Positions 16,763 to 27,438 of a DNA stretch of 64,000 nucleotides are shown here, one piece after another. The notes beneath the pieces were generated by a model. It made no database searches. It saw only the letters and a list, made by a program, of their open reading frames with translations, and was not told where the DNA came from. How positions within the stretch are numbered: the first letter of the stretch is position 1; the number at the start of each line of letters is the position of its first letter. Source of the DNA: Hyphomicrobiales bacterium (GTDB lineage: Bacteria; Pseudomonadota; Alphaproteobacteria; Rhizobiales; Rhizobiaceae); the NCBI GenBank assembly GCA_900473805.1, contig UCMS01000014.1, forward strand, positions 248,001-312,000, in the 5' to 3' direction. Both the position numbers and the translations under genes were made by a program.

Positions 16763-18673
16763 TCACCTGCCTCCAGCTTTCGGCTTCCGCCCACGCGTTC
16801 TCTTCGCATTGGCGAACTCGTCGAAATCCAGCCCTCTGAACATGGAAACATCGGCCTCGATCGGCAGGCTCGCGAGTAGGCGAGCTTTCCGCTCCGTCAG
16901 GGTGCGAAACCCGTACTTGTCGTGCTCGTCATCACCAACCTCGTGTCCAACCTGCATCTTCCTGTCGCGCCTCTCGATGTTGTTGTCACCGGCGTCGGCA
17001 ATGTAGCCGCTCCTGAACGAGTGAAACACCTCGCCGCGAGATTTCTCGATCCCTGCCTTCTCGAACAACCGTCCCATGTAGCTGGATGCGCTTTTGCTGG
17101 GTCTCATCAGCCTCATCAGCTCTGGGAACAGAAACTGGTCCCCTCGCTCCTGCGCCCACTGAACGAGGCCGATCTCGGCGAGGAAGTTATTGAGCACAAA
17201 AAACGAGGCGCTAGCGGTGTTCTTGATCGGGACCCGCTTCCATTTGCCATCGCTCAAGACGATACCAGATGTCTGTGCAACCCATACGCCATCGAACTTT
17301 TCCCTGAAGTCCGAGCCTTGGAGGTGCAACAGAAGTCCCAGGCGACGCCCGGTCAGAAAGCCGATGAGCGGGAGAAACGCGTAGTCGAACATCCCACTTG
17401 CGACCCCTGTTTGAAACACCTTCTCGATTTTGGCCTTTGCCAACGGCTGTGTGTGAACCGGTGGCCGAGCCAGGTCGGGGTAGAAGAGCTTGGCATTGGC
17501 AATCGGGCGGTAGTCATGGTCGACCTGGCCTGAATTCAGGGCGGCTTTAACGACAGCGAGATAGCCCTCCTCGAGCGTCTTCCGCGCCATTGTCTCGAAC
17601 CGATAATCCTGGTTCGAGGCGATAATCTCACGTGCAGTGAGATGAGCCGGGCGACATTTCACGTCCTTGGGCCAATACTTGATGAGATCAATGAAGGCCT
17701 GAAGATCGGTTGCCGTGTAGGTGTCGATCGGGTGATCGCCGATCAGCTCGGCGAATAGGTTCAGGCGCATCTCGGCAATGCTGATATCTTTGTTTTCCTC
17801 TGACTTGGAGGACTTTCTTTTTGCCAGATAATTGCTCGCAACATGACTGAAGAGCGGCTTGCTGGAGGCAGGTCGCACGACGGTACGCCGATCCAGCTGA
17901 AAGGCGGCGGGCACGTCGGCGCTGATCAAGCGCTTGTCCTTGCTGCCTGGGTCGGCGTTAGACTGAGTAAGGGGCGTGGGTTCTGGTAGAGGCGAACTTG
18001 ATGGTTGATAAGGCACCGGCACGAGCGGAGCCGATACCGAGGTGTACAGCTCCTCAGAGATAGAAACCGGCGAGGCTGCCGCCTGATATTTGGCTACATG
18101 TCGGGAAGCGAGAAGTTCGGCATGGTCGGCAATCATCTCGTCATGAGGCTGGCCCGCCTGCTTGGCTGACACCTCACGTCCGATCCGCACGAGGCCACGC
18201 ATCATCTCATGCCCCTCCGCTTCTGCTGGCGTCGGCGCACGAGGAGGCTGCACAATGTCGTAGAGCGCGGCCTTGAGGAACACGCTGGCAAAATCGAAAG
18301 GCCAGTCCTCGTCAGCGACCCCCTCGTCACCGAGGTCTTTTGCGGTTTTCGAATTGGGTCCCCGTTTGCCTGCCATTCTCTTCTCGATCTCCCTGAAGAG
18401 CGTCGGTGCCAACGCCCCAAGGGCATTGGCAAGCTCTCTCGCCTGTTGGTGCGGAAGCGCGCCCAGGCTCACCCGGATGGGTCGGGAGCCTGCACCGCCA
18501 CCGATGCGTTTCGGCAGTCTGATCTGGAAAAGATAGGTCCCGCCGCTCCTCACCAGATAGAGCCCGGACGATCTCGTTTTAAGCTTGCGATTCCGTTTCT
18601 TTGCGGAAATGATTTCCGCGTCCGGCGATACATCGGACTGTACATCGAGCGATACAATGCGCGATACATTCAT
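16763..18673 (-). CDS. Tyrosine recombinase (island integrase)
   Basis: A 636-aa phage-type integrase. The catalytic domain is C-terminal: Arg in LTGRRLG, His-x-x-Arg in HSFRSGY, His in VGHEVG and the nucleophile Tyr in HDKYGF. A conserved-looking SAM-like core-binding domain precedes it (about 290-400). The N-terminal ~280 residues are unusually long, with an arm-type segment near the start (GLYLVRSGGTYLFQIRLPKR) and a proline/serine-rich linker. It is transcribed away from the tRNA, with its start about 90 bases from the tRNA 3' end. It would insert and excise the island by site-specific recombination at the tRNA. All catalytic residues are present. Confidence 0.92.
   Translation of the reverse strand: MNVSRIVSLDVQSDVSPDAEIISAKKRNRKLKTRSSGLYLVRSGGTYLFQIRLPKRIGGGAGSRPIRVSLGALPHQQARELANALGALAPTLFREIEKRMAGKRGPNSKTAKDLGDEGVADEDWPFDFASVFLKAALYDIVQPPRAPTPAEAEGHEMMRGLVRIGREVSAKQAGQPHDEMIADHAELLASRHVAKYQAAASPVSISEELYTSVSAPLVPVPYQPSSSPLPEPTPLTQSNADPGSKDKRLISADVPAAFQLDRRTVVRPASSKPLFSHVASNYLAKRKSSKSEENKDISIAEMRLNLFAELIGDHPIDTYTATDLQAFIDLIKYWPKDVKCRPAHLTAREIIASNQDYRFETMARKTLEEGYLAVVKAALNSGQVDHDYRPIANAKLFYPDLARPPVHTQPLAKAKIEKVFQTGVASGMFDYAFLPLIGFLTGRRLGLLLHLQGSDFREKFDGVWVAQTSGIVLSDGKWKRVPIKNTASASFFVLNNFLAEIGLVQWAQERGDQFLFPELMRLMRPSKSASSYMGRLFEKAGIEKSRGEVFHSFRSGYIADAGDNNIERRDRKMQVGHEVGDDEHDKYGFRTLTERKARLLASLPIEADVSMFRGLDFDEFANAKRTRGRKPKAGGR
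18603..18619. repeat. 17-base palindrome, inverted copy of 4328-4344
   Basis: GCGGAAAT-G-ATTTCCGC, the exact reverse complement of 4328-4344. It lies in the first 25 codons of the integrase. Just downstream in the plus direction are three CGATACA repeats (18626-18632, 18650-18656, 18662-18668). The cluster sits where an integrase regulator or arm-site protein could bind. Confidence 0.5.
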
Positions 18674-18763
18674 GACTTGAGTGCCTCTGGTTGGGGCGAT
18701 CAGTCAGGAATTCGCGAGGAAACCCAAGGGTTTGCGTCTAATTGGGGAAGAGTGACCCAGAAA

Positions 18764-18790
18764 TGGCGGAGAGGGTGGGATTCGAACCCA
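18764..18790. other. Candidate attachment site at the tRNA-Ser 3' end
   Basis: The acceptor stem, CCA and T-arm of the tRNA form the junction between island and core chromosome. Integrases of this class usually duplicate this 3' segment at the other end of the island. The partner copy is not in the window, so the crossover core cannot be delimited. Confidence 0.5.
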
Positions 18791-18853
18791 CGATACCCTT
18801 GCGAGTATGCCGCATTTCGAGTGCGGTGCTTTCGACCACTCAGCCACCTCTCC
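18764..18853 (-). tRNA. tRNA-Ser (CGA)
   Basis: The minus strand reads a 90-nt serine tRNA. The acceptor stem GGAGAGG pairs with CCTCTCC, followed by discriminator G and encoded CCA. The anticodon stem CCGCA/TGCGG encloses loop CTCGAAA, giving anticodon CGA for UCG codons. A long variable arm (ATACTCGCAAGGGTAT) marks the class II serine type, and the T-arm has GGTTCGAATCC. The gene is complete despite the island at its 3' side, as expected when integration restores the tRNA end. Confidence 0.97.
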
Positions 18854-18949
18854 GGTCACATTGGTCGGCGCACGGTGGCGCGGGCTGTCTCATAGCGGCA
18901 ACTCACCCCCCATGCAAGAGCGAATGTGACGGTTTTTCCGGGTTTTGTC

Positions 18950-18978
18950 TTGACACCCGCCACCCCCTCACGTATGCG
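18950..18978 (+). promoter_or_regulatory. Probable rplU-rpmA promoter
   Basis: TTGACA at 18950-18955, a 17-base spacer and TATGCG at 18973-18978. The -35 is perfect and preceded by C, as in the alphaproteobacterial CTTGAC consensus; the -10 is weak. It would give a leader of about 145 bases before rplU, long enough for feedback control by a ribosomal protein, which is only an inference. Confidence 0.5.
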
Positions 18979-19128
18979 ACGCTCGACTTAAAGCGTGGGC
19001 GAACTGCGCCTTGTGTTCTTCGCGATCCGCGAAGCTGAACCGGCGGGACCAAAAGTTCCGCTCCTCCGACTGGCAAAAAGACGGCCCCTCGCAAGGGGAG
19101 AGCCGGAACGAACATGAAAGGATAAAAA

Positions 19129-19443
19129 ATGTTCGCAGTCATCAAGACCGGCGGTAAGCAGTACCGCGTTAACGCCAACGACGTGCTGACCATCGAAAAG
19201 CTGGAAGCCGAAGCTGGCGCAACCATCGAATTCAACGAAGTTCTCGTCGTCGGCGAAGGCGAATCTGCAACCATCGGCGCGCCCTTCGTGGCTGGCGCCA
19301 AGGTTACGGCCGAAGTTGTCGAACAGACCCGCGGCAAGAAGGTCATCGCCTTCAAGAAGCGTCGTCGTCAGAACTCGAAGCGTTCGCGCGGCCATCGTCA
19401 GCACCACACCGTGGTGCGTATCACCGACATCGTCGCCGCCTGA
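19129..19443 (+). CDS. rplU: 50S ribosomal protein L21
   Basis: A 104-aa protein with the L21 start [14 protein letters not shown] and the conserved [19 protein letters not shown] segment, where L21 contacts 23S rRNA. The length is normal for the family. It binds 23S rRNA in the large subunit. GAAAGGA lies 6 bases before the ATG. rpmA follows after 36 bases in one operon, and obgE lies nearby, the usual bacterial grouping of these genes. Confidence 0.98.
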   Translation: MFAVIKTGGKQYRVNANDVLTIEKLEAEAGATIEFNEVLVVGEGESATIGAPFVAGAKVTAEVVEQTRGKKVIAFKKRRRQNSKRSRGHRQHHTVVRITDIVAA

Positions 19444-19479
19444 AGCGCGTCTAACTACAAGGTTTAAAGGAGAACTCCC

Positions 19480-19749
19480 ATGGCACACAAAAAAGCTGGC
19501 GGTTCCTCGCGCAACGGTCGCGATTCCAATTCCAAGCGCCTCGGCGTGAAGAAGTTCGGTGGCGAAGTCGTCATTCCGGGCAACATTATCGTGCGTCAGC
19601 GCGGCACCCAGTGGCATCCGGGCGCGAACGTCGGCATGGGCAAGGACCATACCCTCTTTGCACTTACGGCCGGCAATGTGGACTACCGTACGAAGTCGAA
19701 CGGTCGAGTCTTCGTGTCTGTAATGCCGAAAGCCGAAGCAGCGGAATAA
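19480..19749 (+). CDS. rpmA: 50S ribosomal protein L27
   Basis: An 89-aa protein beginning [16 protein letters not shown], the L27 N-terminal arm that reaches the peptidyl-transferase centre, followed by GVKKFGGE and [10 protein letters not shown]. Alphaproteobacterial L27 has no N-terminal extension needing cleavage, and none is seen here. AAAGGAG lies 9 bases before the start. Second gene of the rplU operon, followed by a strong terminator. Confidence 0.98.
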   Translation: MAHKKAGGSSRNGRDSNSKRLGVKKFGGEVVIPGNIIVRQRGTQWHPGANVGMGKDHTLFALTAGNVDYRTKSNGRVFVSVMPKAEAAE

Positions 19750-19813
19750 GCCGGTAGCGCTCTAAAACAGCCGGCGTCTCATCGACCCGGCTGGCCGCAT
19801 CAGGTTCAGTCAG

Positions 19814-19849
19814 AAAAAAGGGGAGATGGGACGCCATCTCCCCTTTTTT
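19814..19849 (+). terminator. Strong intrinsic terminator after rpmA
   Basis: A 16-bp perfect stem (19814-19829 with 19834-19849) around a GACG loop. The G/C-rich core GGGGAGATGG is flanked by six A on the left and six T on the right, so it could work on both strands. It ends the rplU-rpmA transcript; the acetyltransferase gene begins 26 bases later. Confidence 0.95.
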
Positions 19850-19874
19850 CTTGTCCAACGAAGGAGACTGAACC

Positions 19875-20513
19875 ATGCAAAGTCTGATGTTGAGGGACGA
19901 CCAATCACGGTCGCCCGAAGAACGGCCAAGGCCCGATCGGCCGAGGAGCGATTGCCCTGTCTTATTGTCGCAAAGGCTGGTCCTGCGCGCACCCCACATC
20001 GAAGACATCGACGCCCTTGCCCATCTCGCCAACAACGCCGCCATTGCCACCATGGTGGCACGCATGCCGCATCCCTATACGGCGAAAGACGCGGCCGACT
20101 TCGTGCGACGCACGAATATCGGCGAGATTGGCAAGTGCGTCTATGCCATCACAAAAGCGGACAATGGCGAGTTCCTCGGTTGCTGCGCGCTGGAGCCCAA
20201 TCCGGCCGACGACACCATCCTGGAAATGGGCTACTGGCTGGGCGAACCCTACTGGAACAAGGGTTATGCCACTGAGGCAGCCCATGCCCTGATCGACATG
20301 GCGTTCCGCACCCGCGAATGGGTAAGCCGCATCGATGCACGCTGCCGCGTCACCAACATCGCCTCGCGCCGGGTCATCCAGAAGTCCGGCTTCCAGTTCC
20401 AGGGCACCGGCATGGTCGGCAACCTTGCCATGGGCGGGCCAGTCCCCGTCGAATGGTACAGGCTCGACCGCAAGACCTGGCTGTCCCTTAAGAGCTGGGG
20501 GGAAATGCGATGA
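19875..20513 (+). CDS. GNAT acetyltransferase (RimJ/RimL-like), first of a pair
   Basis: A 212-aa GNAT protein. LSQRLVLRAPHIEDIDAL is the typical RimJ/L beta-strand start; the acetyl-CoA-binding region is in YWLGEPYWNKGYATEAAHAL (near 118-137), and the late motif NIASRRVIQKSGFQ is also present. The family acetylates protein N termini (ribosomal S5, S18, L7/L12) or small molecules; the substrate here cannot be read from sequence. AAGGAG precedes the ATG. It overlaps the next acetyltransferase by an ATGA, so the two are probably co-translated. Confidence 0.85.
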   Translation: MQSLMLRDDQSRSPEERPRPDRPRSDCPVLLSQRLVLRAPHIEDIDALAHLANNAAIATMVARMPHPYTAKDAADFVRRTNIGEIGKCVYAITKADNGEFLGCCALEPNPADDTILEMGYWLGEPYWNKGYATEAAHALIDMAFRTREWVSRIDARCRVTNIASRRVIQKSGFQFQGTGMVGNLAMGGPVPVEWYRLDRKTWLSLKSWGEMR

Positions 20514-21097
20514 GCCCGATGCTGGCCGAAAGACCCGCCACAATGCCGCTGATGCCGGGCGCCTGCCCGGTCATCGAAACGGCACGCCTGGTGCTGCGCC
20601 CTCACCGCATGCAGGATGCGGATGCGATTGCGAACTCGCTCAGCGATTTCGCCGTCGCCCGCATGCTGACGCGCGTGCCGGTCCCTTACGACCGCGAGGA
20701 TGGACGCGACTGGCTGAACTTGGTGACGTCGGGCCTCAAGCCCGACTGGCACTTTGCGATCACGCTCGATGGCGTCCATATCGGGGTCGCGTCCCTGGAG
20801 CTCCGCCACGGGCTCTGGCACATCGGCTACTGGCTGAACCGCTTCTACTGGGGCAAGGGCATCATGTCCGAAGCCGTCGAGGCAGCCATCGACCGGTTCT
20901 TCAGGCGCATGCCGCAAGCCGAGATTTTCGGCGGCGCCTTTGCCGATAATCCGGCATCGCTTCGCCTGCTGGAAGCCCGCGGTTTCCGCACGGTGGGCGT
21001 CCAGGACGTGTTCTCGAGAGCGCGCAATACCATGGCGCCACTGGTCGAATTCCGTCTGTCCCAGCCGGACTTCGCCGGCCGCAGGAGACGTGCATAG
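20510..21097 (+). CDS. GNAT acetyltransferase, second of a pair
   Basis: A 195-aa GNAT protein related to its upstream neighbour: ETARLVLRPHRMQDADAI at the start, the acetyl-CoA loop region GYWLNRFYWGKGIMSEAVEA, and NPASLRLLEARGFRTVG near the end. The start overlaps the preceding stop (ATGA). The two genes probably arose by duplication, since their motifs align in the same order. Ribosomal-protein acetylation is possible given the L21/L27 neighbours, but that is a guess. Confidence 0.85.
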   Translation: MSPMLAERPATMPLMPGACPVIETARLVLRPHRMQDADAIANSLSDFAVARMLTRVPVPYDREDGRDWLNLVTSGLKPDWHFAITLDGVHIGVASLELRHGLWHIGYWLNRFYWGKGIMSEAVEAAIDRFFRRMPQAEIFGGAFADNPASLRLLEARGFRTVGVQDVFSRARNTMAPLVEFRLSQPDFAGRRRRA

Positions 21098-21130
21098 CCG
21101 ACAATGCTCCGGGCGCCAGCCACCCGGGGC

Positions 21131-23155
<2,025 letters not shown>

Positions 23156-23156
<1 letters not shown>

Positions 23157-24331
23157 TGTCTAGCCGGATACGCTCGCTATCCCGCGTCAAGCGCGTTGTC
23201 ATCAAGATCGGCTCGGCTCTGCTTGTGGATCGGGCGACCGGTATCCGCAAAGCTTGGCTCGACGCGATCTGTGATGATATCGCCGCCTTGAAGGCGCGCG
23301 GCACCGACGTGCTCGTCGTGTCCTCGGGCGCCATCGCGCTCGGTCGCACCGTGCTCGACATGCCCTCAGGCGCCCTGAAGCTCGAAGAGAGCCAAGCCTG
23401 TGCCGCCGTTGGCCAGATTGCGCTCGCCCGCCACTGGGCGGAAAGCCTGTCACGCCACCAGATCGTCGCCGGCCAGATCCTGCTAACGCTCGGCGACACC
23501 GAGGAGCGTCGGCGCTATCTCAACGCCCGTGCCACCCTCAATCAGCTGCTGAAGATCGGAGCCGTCCCGATCATCAACGAGAATGACACGGTCGCGACGA
23601 CCGAAATCCGCTACGGTGACAACGATCGGCTGGCGGCTCGTGTCGCAACGATGGCGGGCGCCGATCTGCTCGTCCTACTGTCCGACATTGACGGTCTCTA
23701 CACGGCGCCGCCGCATCTCGATCCAGACGCCAGATTCCTCGAAACCATCGACGAAATCACCCCCGCCATCGAAGCAATGGCTGGAGGGGCAGCATCGGAG
23801 CTATCGCGCGGCGGCATGCGCACCAAGATCGATGCCGGCAAGATCGCAACCAGCGCCGGCTGCGCCATGATCATCGCTTCGGGCAAGACCATGAATCCGC
23901 TTTCGGCCATTGAGAACGGCGCCCGCCATTCCTGGTTTGCCGCGTCCAAGTCGCCGGTGACAGCGCGCAAAACCTGGATCGCCGGTCAGCTTCAGCCGGC
24001 CGGGACACTTCAGGTCGACAACGGCGCTGAAGGCGCGCTGCGCTCCGGCAAAAGCCTCCTGCCGGCAGGCGTGCGATCCGTCTCCGGCGCCTTCCATCGC
24101 GGCGATACCGTCTCGATCGTCACGATCGAAGGCCGTGAGATCGCCCGTGGCCTGGCCGGTTACGATGCCGACGAGGCCCGCCGCATCTGCGGACGCAAAT
24201 CCAACGAGATCGAAAAGATCCTCGGCTATGCCGGCCGCGCCGCGATGATCCATCGCGACGATCTCGTCATGACCGACCTCGGCCAGCGGGAAGCCGCAGC
24301 CGGTGACCGCAAGGATGCTGCCCATGCTTGA
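23156..24331 (+). CDS. proB: Glutamate 5-kinase
   Basis: A 391-aa enzyme that phosphorylates glutamate in the first step of proline synthesis. The amino-acid-kinase domain has [27 protein letters not shown] and [11 protein letters not shown]; a C-terminal PUA domain follows from about residue 280 ([20 protein letters not shown]). The ATG at 23156 overlaps the obgE stop (TGATG); a GTG just before it is less likely. ProB is usually inhibited by proline through the kinase domain. proA follows with a short overlap, so the two steps are co-expressed. Confidence 0.97.
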
Positions 24332-25607
24332 TACCGTGTCGAACCAGAATTCCGTCGAAGGCATGATGCTCGACATCGGCCGCCGTGCGCGTGCCGCGGC
24401 TCGCCCACTGGCAATGGCGTCGACCGAAGCGAAGAACCGGGCGCTCCTGGCTATGGCCGATGCCGTGATGGAAGCCGAGGCCGAGATCCTCGCTGCCAAT
24501 GCGATCGACCTGAAGAAAGCCGCGGAATCGGGTGTTGCCCCATCCTTCATTGACCGCCTGACCTTGAATCCCGCACGGGTCACGACCATTGCCCAGTCGA
24601 TGCGCGAGATTGCCGAACTGCCGGATCCCGTCGGCACCGTCATGTCTGAATGGGACCGCCCCAACGGCCTGCATATCGAACGCGTCCGCACGCCGCTTGG
24701 CGTCATCGGCGTGATCTATGAGAGCCGGCCGAACGTGACAGCCGATGCGGGCGCGCTCTGCTTGAAGGCTGGTAATGCCGTTATCCTGCGTGGCGGCTCG
24801 GACTCGGCCCATTCCTCGCGCGCGATCCATGCCTGCCTGGTAAAGGGCCTCGTCTCCGCCGGCCTGCCCGCTGACGCCATCCAGCTTGTGCCGACAACGG
24901 ATCGCGCCGCCGTCGGCGCGCTTCTGTCGGGCCTCGAAGGATCGGTCGACGTGATCGTGCCCCGTGGCGGCAAGAGCCTCGTCGCGCGTGTGCAGCAGGA
25001 AGCCCGCGTGCCGGTTTTCGCCCATCTCGAAGGCCTCTGCCACGTCTATGTCGACGGCTCTGCCGATCTCGACATGGCAAAGAAGATCGTCGTCAACGCC
25101 AAGATGCGCCGCACCGGCATCTGCGGCTCGGCCGAAACCCTGCTCGTCGACAGTGCCGCCATCTCCACCCATCTGCAGCCGCTGATCGAGGTTCTGACCG
25201 AAGCCGGCTGCGAAATCCGCGCCTCTGCCACGGTGCTGCGGGTCATCCCGGGCTTGAAGCCGGCCACGGAAGAAGACTGGCGCACGGAATATCTCGACGC
25301 GATCATCTCGGTGGCGGTCGTTGACGGGATCGGTGGGGCGATCGATCACATAGCCCGCTATTCGTCGAACCACACCGAAGCGGTTGTCGCTGAAGATCCT
25401 GAAGTGGTCGAACGTTTCTTCAACGAGATCGACTCCGCGATCCTGCTGCACAACGCCTCGACCCAGTTCGCCGATGGCGGCGAGTTCGGAATGGGTGCCG
25501 AAATCGGTATTGCAACCGGCAAGATGCATGCGCGCGGCCCGGTGGGTGTCGAACAGCTGACATCGTTCAAGTACCGCGTCCGCGGCACCGGCCAGGTTCG
25601 TCCCTGA
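24324..25607 (+). CDS. proA: Gamma-glutamyl phosphate reductase
   Basis: A 427-aa aldehyde-dehydrogenase-fold enzyme that reduces glutamyl phosphate to glutamate semialdehyde with NADPH. Seen are [30 protein letters not shown], the catalytic Cys in [13 protein letters not shown] and [15 protein letters not shown] near the end. The ATG at 24324 overlaps the proB stop by 8 bases and has AAGGA upstream; starts at 24303 (GTG) and 24315 are possible. Length agrees with rhizobial ProA. Confidence 0.97.
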   Translation: MLDTVSNQNSVEGMMLDIGRRARAAARPLAMASTEAKNRALLAMADAVMEAEAEILAANAIDLKKAAESGVAPSFIDRLTLNPARVTTIAQSMREIAELPDPVGTVMSEWDRPNGLHIERVRTPLGVIGVIYESRPNVTADAGALCLKAGNAVILRGGSDSAHSSRAIHACLVKGLVSAGLPADAIQLVPTTDRAAVGALLSGLEGSVDVIVPRGGKSLVARVQQEARVPVFAHLEGLCHVYVDGSADLDMAKKIVVNAKMRRTGICGSAETLLVDSAAISTHLQPLIEVLTEAGCEIRASATVLRVIPGLKPATEEDWRTEYLDAIISVAVVDGIGGAIDHIARYSSNHTEAVVAEDPEVVERFFNEIDSAILLHNASTQFADGGEFGMGAEIGIATGKMHARGPVGVEQLTSFKYRVRGTGQVRP

Positions 25608-25608
25608 C

Positions 25609-26235
25609 GTGGAAGAGGCGGCCATATCCCATCGCCATAGGGTTATGCCGCATGTCGAGCGGGGGATGGTTGTTGGTCTCTTCGGTGGCTCCTTCAATCC
25701 GCCCCATCAGGGTCATCTGCTCGTGGCCGAAATCGCTTTGCGGCGACTGGGACTTGATCAGCTCTGGTGGATGGTGACGCCGGGCAACCCGCTGAAAAGC
25801 CGAAGCCAGCTTGCACCGTTGGTCGAGCGTCTTGAAGCCTGTGAAGCTTTGGCCGAAGATCCCCGGATCAAGGTGACCGCCTTCGAACAGGCAATCGGGA
25901 CGAACTACACGGCAAAAACCCTCGAATTCGTTCAGTCGCGGCACCCGGACGTGCATTTTGTCTGGATCATGGGAGCGGACAATCTCGCCAGTTTTCACCG
26001 CTGGCAGCATTGGCGCAAGATCACGACCACCTTCCCTATCGCTGTCATCGACCGTCCAGGCTCCACGCTCGCCTACCTCTCCTCGAAGATGGCAAGAACC
26101 TTCGATTATGCCCGGGTGGACGAGGAGGATGCAGCGGTGTTGTGGCGCAAGAAGGCCCCCGCATGGACCTTCATTCACGGTCCGCGCTCCCCCCTCAGCT
26201 CGACGGCAATCAGGGCGGCCGCCGACGCGACTTGA
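25609..26235 (+). CDS. nadD: Nicotinate-nucleotide adenylyltransferase
   Basis: Makes nicotinate adenine dinucleotide from NaMN and ATP in NAD synthesis. The nucleotidyltransferase start VGLFGGSFNPPHQGHL (with HxGH) and the late SPLSSTAIR (the family's ISST-like motif) are both present. The start is uncertain: GTG at 25609, one base after the proA stop, gives 208 aa; ATG at 25645 or 25666 are alternatives without better ribosome sites. It sits in the order proA-nadD-rsfS-rlmH, common in alphaproteobacteria. Confidence 0.95.
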   Translation: MEEAAISHRHRVMPHVERGMVVGLFGGSFNPPHQGHLLVAEIALRRLGLDQLWWMVTPGNPLKSRSQLAPLVERLEACEALAEDPRIKVTAFEQAIGTNYTAKTLEFVQSRHPDVHFVWIMGADNLASFHRWQHWRKITTTFPIAVIDRPGSTLAYLSSKMARTFDYARVDEEDAAVLWRKKAPAWTFIHGPRSPLSSTAIRAAADAT

Positions 26236-26349
26236 GGCTGGATTGCATCATCATGCGGCAAAACAACCGGATCTCTTGAAAGAACGGCGGATCGATGCCA
26301 CCTTCTCAAGTGCGAACCCCGAAGGGAATCGCAGACGTGCTGTTCTGTT

Positions 26350-26781
26350 TTGCCAAAGAAAGGACGAACTCTGACAACAGTACACACCCGTGGACGCGCG
26401 CCCGTCGCCGTCCCGAAACGCCCGGAACGTGGCGCCGATGCCGCAGCCCGTGCGCTTGAGCTGGTCCTCGCAAGTCTCGAGGACTCGAAAGCAGAAGACA
26501 TTGTCTCCATCGACATTGCCGGGAAATCGGCGCTGGGCGACTACATGGTGGTCGTATCCGGACGCTCGAACAGGCACGTGTCGGCGATCAGCGAACACCT
26601 CATTTCCGACTTGAAGGACGAAGGCCTGGGTTCCGCCCGCGTCGAAGGTCTGGAGACCGGCGATTGGGTTCTGATCGACACCGGAGACATCATCGTGCAT
26701 GTGTTTCGACCCGAGATCCGTGAGTTCTACAACATCGAAAAGATGTGGTCGGCCCCGGATATCGAGGATCGCCTGCACTGA
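26350..26781 (+). CDS. rsfS: Ribosomal silencing factor
   Basis: A 143-aa protein of the RsfS/Iojap family: LEDSKAEDIVSIDIAGKSA, DYMVVVSGRSNRHVSAI, and WVLIDTGDIIVHVFRPEIREFYNIEKMW. It binds L14 on the 50S subunit and blocks subunit joining when nutrients are low. The TTG at 26350 is the first possible start, but AAGGA at 26360 would fit an in-frame CTG at 26371 better (about 7 bases away), giving a product of 136 aa. No ATG lies near. The start is therefore open. Confidence 0.93.
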   Translation: MPKKGRTLTTVHTRGRAPVAVPKRPERGADAAARALELVLASLEDSKAEDIVSIDIAGKSALGDYMVVVSGRSNRHVSAISEHLISDLKDEGLGSARVEGLETGDWVLIDTGDIIVHVFRPEIREFYNIEKMWSAPDIEDRLH

Positions 26782-26885
26782 AAACGGCCGGTCGTCCTGA
26801 GGGGCGGTTTCGATGCCGGATTGACACGGCAGGTGCGATCCTGCCGATAGAACTGGTTTTGTGACCGTATAAAGTAGGACGCCGC

Positions 26886-27368
26886 ATGAAAATTGGCATC
26901 TATGCCGTGGGCCGGCTGAAGGCTGGACCGGAGAAGGAACTCGCGTCCCGCTATCTGGACCGCTTCGCCAAGGCCGGACCGCAATGCGGCCTGGAATTCA
27001 CCCGTTCCGTCGAACTGAACGAAAGCCGCGCCGGCAATGCCGAGACGAGAAAGCGCGAGGAAGCTGCAGAGCTGTCCCGCCAGATACCGGACGGTGCTTT
27101 GATCGTGGTCCTCGATGAACGCGGCAAGGCTTTCGACAGTGCGGAATTTGCAAGGTTCGTGGGCGATGCCGCAGACAACGGTCAGAAGGACATGGCTTTC
27201 GTCATAGGCGGTGCCGACGGTATCGATCCCGACCTTCGTGACAGAGCGCGCCTCGTGCTTAACCTAGGGCGGCTGACATGGCCGCACCAATTGGTGCGGA
27301 TCCTGATTGCCGAACAGCTTTACCGGGCGGTGACGATCCTAACCGGTCACCCTTATCACCGGGTCTGA
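26886..27368 (+). CDS. rlmH: 23S rRNA pseudouridine-1915 N3-methyltransferase
   Basis: A 160-aa SPOUT methyltransferase that methylates pseudouridine 1915 in helix 69 of 23S rRNA. Seen are the start MKIGIYAVGRLK, VVLDERGKAFDSAEFARF, FVIGGADGID in the SAM-binding knot, and the highly conserved NLGRLTWPHQLVRILIAEQL. The length is normal. It lies 104 bases after rsfS, both acting on the large ribosomal subunit. Confidence 0.97.
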   Translation: MKIGIYAVGRLKAGPEKELASRYLDRFAKAGPQCGLEFTRSVELNESRAGNAETRKREEAAELSRQIPDGALIVVLDERGKAFDSAEFARFVGDAADNGQKDMAFVIGGADGIDPDLRDRARLVLNLGRLTWPHQLVRILIAEQLYRAVTILTGHPYHRV

Positions 27369-27438
27369 GGTTCCGCGCCCAAGCTACTTTGCCTTCAACG
27401 CAAATCAGCGTATTTTCCGGCCGAAACGGGAAACGTCC

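Larger units (their letters stand above)
1..18763. mobile_element. Genomic island (right part) integrated at tRNA-Ser(CGA)
   Basis: The segment left of the tRNA-Ser gene is accessory: an integrase directly beside the tRNA 3' end, an insertion sequence, several genes of unknown function and a probable DNA-modification cassette. Right of the tRNA only conserved chromosomal genes follow. An integrase gene abutting the 3' end of a tRNA is the usual layout of an integrated island. The left boundary, where a copy of the tRNA 3' end would be expected, is not in the window, so total size is unknown. The island assignment is inferred from context. Confidence 0.8.

Noticed and set aside
18626..18668. 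CGATACA repeats as a CRISPR array
   Set aside because: Units are seven bases with uneven short spacing and lie inside the integrase coding region; no cas genes are near.
24267..25697. 476-codon minus-strand open frame
   Set aside because: It is antisense to proA, whose product is clearly recognised; the minus frame has no family features.
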